34,411 bases of DNA, taken from positions 1-34,411 of the forward strand of contig JASGMZ010000004.1 in the NCBI GenBank assembly GCA_030156305.1, written 5' to 3'. Position 1 is the stretch's first letter. Each line of letters opens with the position of its first letter. The DNA is from Bacteroidales bacterium (lineage in GTDB: Bacteria; Bacteroidota; Bacteroidia; Bacteroidales; UBA12077). Made by a program: the position numbers and the translations under genes. Positions 32,643-34,411 of this stretch are shown here, in pieces. The notes under the pieces were generated by a model. That model saw only the letters and a program-made list of their open reading frames with translations, searched no databases and had not been told where the DNA came from.

Positions 32643-34109
32643 ATGACACAACAAATCATACAAAAAGTCTGGAATTATTGCAATACCTTACGGGATGACG
32701 GGGTAAGTTACGGCGATTATGTAACCCAACTGACCTACCTGCTGTTTTTAAAAATGGCCGATGAGTATTCCAAAAAACCTTACGAACGCAATATCGGAAT
32801 TCCTGAAAAGTATAACTGGGAATCGTTGAGAACAAAAACAGGAGCAGAGCTGGAAGCTCATTACATTACTATTTTAAATGAGCTGGGTAAACAAAAAGGC
32901 ATGCTGGGACAGATTTTTTTCAAAGCGCGAAACGAGATTTCCGACCCTTCCAAGTTGCATAAGCTGGTACAAATGATTGACCAGGAAACATGGGTAATGC
33001 TGGGTTCGGATGTGAAAGGCGATATTTACGAAGGGCTATTACAGAAAAATGCAGAAGATACCAAAAGCGGTGCCGGCCAATATTTCACACCACGCCCGTT
33101 AATACGTGCAATGGTTGAGTGTGTTCGGCCACAGCCTATGAAAACTATGGCCGATCCGGCATGTGGTACGGGTGGTTTCTTTTTGGCTTATTATGATTTT
33201 ATCAATCAGTTTTATAAAAAATCTTTAGATAAAGAGCAGCAGGAGTTTTTACGTAAGAAAACATTTAAAGGATGGGATATCGTACCCAACACCGTTCGTT
33301 TGGGATTAATGAACCTGGTTTTACACAATATTGGCGATTTGGATGATACCAATCCGCCTATTGTTCGCAACGATAGCCTTATTTCCGATACCGGCGAACG
33401 GTTCTATTATGTATTAACCAATCCTCCGTTTGGCAAAAAGAGTAGTTATACCATTACCAACGACGATGGTACGCAATCCAAAGAAGCTTTAACCTATAAC
33501 CGTCAGGATTTTTGGGCTACCACATCCAATAAGCAGTTAAATTTCATTCAGCATATCCGCACCATATTAAAAATTGATGGCAAGGCCGCTGTGGTGGTTC
33601 CCGATAATGTGTTGTTCGAAGGTGGAGCGGGAGAGACCGTGCGGAAAAAACTGCTGGAAACTACCGATTTACACACTATTCTACGGTTGCCTACCGGATT
33701 GTTTTATGCACAGGGAGTAAAAGCAAATGTGCTGTTTTTCGATAACAAACCGGCAAGTAAAAACCCGTGGACCAAAGACGTGTGGATTTACGACCTGCGT
33801 ACCAACAAGCATTTTACCTTAAAAACAAACCAGTTAAGTTACGAAGACCTTAAAGATTTTATCCGGTGTTATAATCCGGATAATCGATTTGAGCGTAAAG
33901 AAACAGAGCGGTTTAAAAAGTTTACTTACGAGGAGATTATTGCCCGCGATAAAACCAGCTTAGATATTTTCTGGTTAAAAGATGAAAGCTTAAGCGATTT
34001 GGAAAATTTACCGAAACCCAATGTACTGGCCGAGGAGATTATTCAAAATATTGAAGCCGGGCTAAATAGCTTTAAAGAAGTGCTGAATGGATTAAATGGG
34101 AGGGAATAA
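32643..34109 (+). CDS. hsdM: Type I R-M N6-adenine methyltransferase subunit
   Basis: The 488-residue HsdM has an N-terminal HsdM_N helical domain (1-125), then the adenine methyltransferase: AGQYFTPRPLI (144-154), SAM motif I ADPACGTGGFF (170-180), catalytic motif NPPF (260-263) and DGKAAVVVPDNVLFEGG. It transfers methyl from SAM to the adenine of the site chosen by HsdS, protecting self DNA and licensing HsdR. Base composition resembles hsdR rather than the A+T-rich genes between them, which supports one original hsd locus later expanded by insertions. It ends about 200 bp before the second palindromic element. Confidence 0.96.
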   Translation: MTQQIIQKVWNYCNTLRDDGVSYGDYVTQLTYLLFLKMADEYSKKPYERNIGIPEKYNWESLRTKTGAELEAHYITILNELGKQKGMLGQIFFKARNEISDPSKLHKLVQMIDQETWVMLGSDVKGDIYEGLLQKNAEDTKSGAGQYFTPRPLIRAMVECVRPQPMKTMADPACGTGGFFLAYYDFINQFYKKSLDKEQQEFLRKKTFKGWDIVPNTVRLGLMNLVLHNIGDLDDTNPPIVRNDSLISDTGERFYYVLTNPPFGKKSSYTITNDDGTQSKEALTYNRQDFWATTSNKQLNFIQHIRTILKIDGKAAVVVPDNVLFEGGAGETVRKKLLETTDLHTILRLPTGLFYAQGVKANVLFFDNKPASKNPWTKDVWIYDLRTNKHFTLKTNQLSYEDLKDFIRCYNPDNRFERKETERFKKFTYEEIIARDKTSLDIFWLKDESLSDLENLPKPNVLAEEIIQNIEAGLNSFKEVLNGLNGRE

Positions 34110-34216
34110 ATAGAATTGTTTTTTTATCATTGATTTGTTAAAAGAATATTTATAATTTTATTAAGCTATAGGTTAATTTTTTTTGAACTTTTTTTCAATA
34201 TTACCGTTTAATAGTC

Positions 34217-34238
34217 TACATTTGTGAAACGCAAATGT
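34217..34238 (+). promoter_or_regulatory. Promoter with operator-like inverted repeat
   Basis: TACATTTG (34217-34224) is a perfect -7 box. It overlaps an inverted repeat ACATTTG (34218-34224) / CAAATGT (34232-34238) with a 7-nt spacer, and the next start codon is at 34245. An operator over the -7/start region is typical of autoregulated small genes. Confidence 0.55.
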
Positions 34239-34244
34239 GAACAT

Positions 34245-34343
34245 ATGATTTCTGCAAAAGATGGTAAGAGAGCTATTTACATTGATGTGGATAACAAAGA
34301 AGAGATTTTGGCATATATAGTGGCTATAAGAAAACGTCAATAA
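34245..34343 (+). pseudogene. Small ORF interrupted by palindromic element copy 2
   Basis: The frame reads MISAKDGKRAIYIDVDNKEEILAY and then enters the element at 34319, adding IVAIRKRQ before a stop at 34341-34343. The last codons come from the element, so a longer gene was probably cut near its 5' end, as happened to the GIY-YIG copy. The product is not recognised, and the downstream part lies beyond the window. The intact promoter/operator upstream suggests a formerly regulated gene. Confidence 0.55.
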
Positions 34344-34411
34344 CTGCGTTACGCTCGCATTGGCAACCAGTCATTTACGTCAGTAAACTCCTGGCTGCCA
34401 ATTCTTCGCAA
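34319..34411. mobile_element. Palindromic MITE-like element, copy 2 (cut by window end)
   Basis: From 34314 to 34411 the sequence matches 23846-23943 without gaps and with one difference (34395 C versus 23927 A). It is in the same orientation as copy 1 and again preceded by ATAT. The single difference falls at the one unpaired position within the ATTGGCAACCAG/CTGGxTGCCAAT stem, so folding is unaffected. The right end is outside the window. Confidence 0.85.

Overview
The window looks like chromosomal DNA of a Bacteroidota bacterium, probably an anaerobic or facultatively anaerobic member of the Marinilabiliales/Bacteroidales type. The evidence is A+T-rich DNA, promoters with the Bacteroidota TAnnTTTG -7 box, weak Shine-Dalgarno sequences, a secreted protease with GEVED/FnIII repeats and a type IX secretion (T9SS) C-terminal sorting domain, and redox enzymes typical of anaerobes. 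Taxonomy is inferred; no rRNA is present.

Region 1 (about 0.3-10.7 kb) is a catabolic/redox block on the minus strand. In transcription order it holds a PLP fold-type II enzyme (beta-subunit-like), a zinc-ribbon threonine-synthase-like PLP enzyme, a fused 2Fe-2S/molybdopterin hydroxylase of the XdhD (selenium-dependent xanthine dehydrogenase-like) type, and an SsnA-type aminohydrolase; a small membrane/GNAT-like protein follows. A divergent Lrp/AsnC regulator sits at the head of the block, with a Lrp-consensus-like palindrome between the two promoters. Beyond it are an aldehyde ferredoxin oxidoreductase (AOR) and a four-cluster ferredoxin. SsnA and XdhD are hallmark families of anaerobic purine-degradation clusters, so a purine or related N-heterocycle pathway is the best inference, with the two PLP enzymes acting on an amino-acid-like intermediate.

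Region 2 (about 11-23.4 kb) is mixed: a GPP34-domain protein, an MFS transporter, an orphan aconitase-swivel (LeuD-like) protein with an altered active-site loop, tRNA-Arg(TCT), a cytidylate-kinase-like protein, the large secreted M4 protease, a secreted C1B (bleomycin-hydrolase-like) peptidase, an SDR lacking the catalytic Tyr/Lys, a DUF6485 protein, DNA-3-methyladenine glycosylase I, and mnmE.

Region 3 (about 23.4 kb to the end) is an accessory defence island. A GIY-YIG gene is followed by the 5' fragment of a second GIY-YIG gene, split by a 154-bp palindromic MITE-like element with an apparent ATAT target duplication. Next comes a dispersed type I restriction-modification (R-M) locus: hsdR, tcmP (three-Cys-motif partner), a Gp37/Gp68-family three-Cys protein, hsdS, an IS200-like transposase, a small (possibly frameshifted) ORF, a DUF1186/SEC-C protein, and hsdM. 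A second, nearly identical copy of the palindromic element begins at 34319 and interrupts another small ORF. The whole R-M island therefore lies between two direct copies of one element. The most notable candidate system is the TcmP/Gp37-68 pair embedded inside the type I R-M locus, bracketed by these repeats.
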